The notes beneath the pieces were generated by a model that was given only the letters and a program-made list of their open reading frames with translations, made no database searches and was not told the DNA's origin. The translations under genes were made by a program, and so were the position numbers. Shown one piece after another: positions 5,001 through 5,794 of a stretch of DNA of 5,794 nucleotides; within the stretch, counting starts at the first letter, position 1; each line of letters starts with the position of its first letter. Location of the stretch: contig SFIR01000043.1 in assembly GCA_004556165.1 (NCBI GenBank), positions 1 to 5,794 of the forward strand, read 5' to 3'. The stretch is from Clostridiales bacterium. GTDB taxonomy: Bacteria; Bacillota; Clostridia; Christensenellales; CAG-138.

Positions 5001-5794
5001 CAGGATGTCACCTTCATGACCTTTACGGCCTCCGGACGGAGCAGGAATCCATCCAGATGCTCGACACCGACATAGCCGATCTTCTGCTCAAGTGCGAACT
5101 TCTCGAATTCCGAAGGCATATACTCGGAAATGTGAACAGGCTTGCCGAGAATGGTATCGCTGTTCTGATTCCAGAGATACTGGCCGTTCTGGTCCTTAAG
5201 GCCTTTCAGCTTCAGAGCCGTCTCGTCATTCATGAGCCATGCGCCGTTTGCACGGTAGGGCTTGAAGACGGAGAAGTACAGTGCCAGCACATCGTCAAAG
5301 GTAATGTCACCGGAAACCGTTACGCCGATCTCGGCACCTTCGGTATCGCTCAGAATACCCCTCGGCATATTGAGGCCGGTGCCATTGATGAAGGCGGCCT
5401 CCTCAGCCTTGCCGAAACGCTTGGCGAACTGGACCACGAGATATCTTTCCAGATCGAAGCCGAGGTCGCTGATGAAATCGGTCTCGATGGCGGTGATGAT
5501 AGCCAGCTTGTGAGCGGACACATCCTTTTTGGGAAAGCTCTCTGCGGTGGTGGGGATGGTGCCGTGTTCCGATACCCACGCCGGGAATTCATCGGTGCCG
5601 GAGAGCCAGATCGTGCTGTCGCTCTTGGTGGCGGTCATGACAGTGCCGATCCTGCGGAAAAGGTCATGTTCCTTCAGGGCCGCAGAATACTTGGCGGCAG
5701 TGCTCTCCGGGAGCAGATAGGTGTTGGTGAGGCTGTGCTTGCCGTCAATGAGGTCACCGTAGGCTTTGTCGCTGCCACGCATGGCCTTCCAGAA
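5000..5794 (-). CDS. Phage major capsid protein, HK97 fold (5' end outside the window)
   Basis: This is the shell-forming protein of a tailed phage. The 264 visible residues begin FWKAMRGSDKAY at the right edge. The frame is open through 5794, so the ATG at 5782 is probably internal; the usual N-terminal scaffold-like region would lie further right. Family features in order are a YLLPE segment, DLFRRIGTVM, an E-loop-like stretch around FPAWVSEHG, the long spine-helix region (FISDLGFDLERYLVVQFAKR), EEAAFINGTGLNMPRGIL, and a P/A-domain with WLMNDETALKLKGLKDQNGQ and GKPVHISEYMP. After EYMPS, most relatives have a block with a GDFSxYYIxDR-like motif, and this block seems missing. The chain jumps to IGYVGVEHLDGFLLRPEAVK. 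The gene ends in TGATG, overlapping the TnpW-like start. Confidence 0.85.
   Translation of the reverse strand, partial: FWKAMRGSDKAYGDLIDGKHSLTNTYLLPESTAAKYSAALKEHDLFRRIGTVMTATKSDSTIWLSGTDEFPAWVSEHGTIPTTAESFPKKDVSAHKLAIITAIETDFISDLGFDLERYLVVQFAKRFGKAEEAAFINGTGLNMPRGILSDTEGAEIGVTVSGDITFDDVLALYFSVFKPYRANGAWLMNDETALKLKGLKDQNGQYLWNQNSDTILGKPVHISEYMPSEFEKFALEQKIGYVGVEHLDGFLLRPEAVKVMKVTS

Larger units (their letters stand above)
3029..5794 (-). mobile_element. End of an integrated prophage or phage/transposon chimera
   Basis: Three same-strand genes form this end: an HK97-type capsid gene, a TnpW-like gene and a large serine recombinase, finishing at a strong terminator next to host-like genes. 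GC content is higher than to the left (37 of 60 bases at 3421-3480, against 19 of 60 at 541-600). Element size and the other end are outside the window. The left limit is uncertain within about 2936-3030. Confidence 0.7.

Overview
The window looks like chromosomal DNA of an anaerobic gut Firmicute, probably of the Clostridia. This is an inference from three things: a Lactobacillus/Clostridium-type bile salt hydrolase, strong AGGAGG ribosome-binding sites, and a TnpX-like large serine recombinase with a TnpW-type partner next to a phage capsid gene. No rRNA or tRNA is present to fix the taxonomy.

Left part (1-2935), AT-richer and mixed. A minus-strand gene with a good promoter and Shine-Dalgarno sequence starts at 119 and runs off the left edge. 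Its function is not recognised. Facing the other way is a three-arm inverted-repeat structure (240-302) that looks like a transcription attenuator. It is followed by a Nudix hydrolase gene (320-747) broken by one missing base near 388. The next 585 bases hold no intact gene, only a 78-codon open stretch on the minus strand (1022-1258) that could be a gene relict. Then come an intact choloylglycine/bile salt hydrolase (1333-2307) and a GNAT acetyltransferase (2405-2935), each with its own candidate sigma-A-type promoter.

Right part (2936-5794), GC-richer and on the minus strand. This is one end of an integrated mobile element. Read in its own direction, it has a phage HK97-fold major capsid protein (5' end outside the window), a TnpW-like 66-residue protein whose start codon overlaps the capsid stop, and a 556-residue serine recombinase with its own promoter. 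The recombinase ends inside the stem of a strong bidirectional terminator (3029-3073), which also closes the converging GNAT transcript. The attachment junction should lie in about 2936-3030.

The most unusual point is the order capsid, TnpW-like protein, recombinase, host DNA. The integration module sits directly after head genes, in one translationally linked unit. Either the phage splits its late region at the attachment site, or this is a truncated prophage or phage/transposon chimera. The capsid C-terminus also appears shorter than usual for the family.
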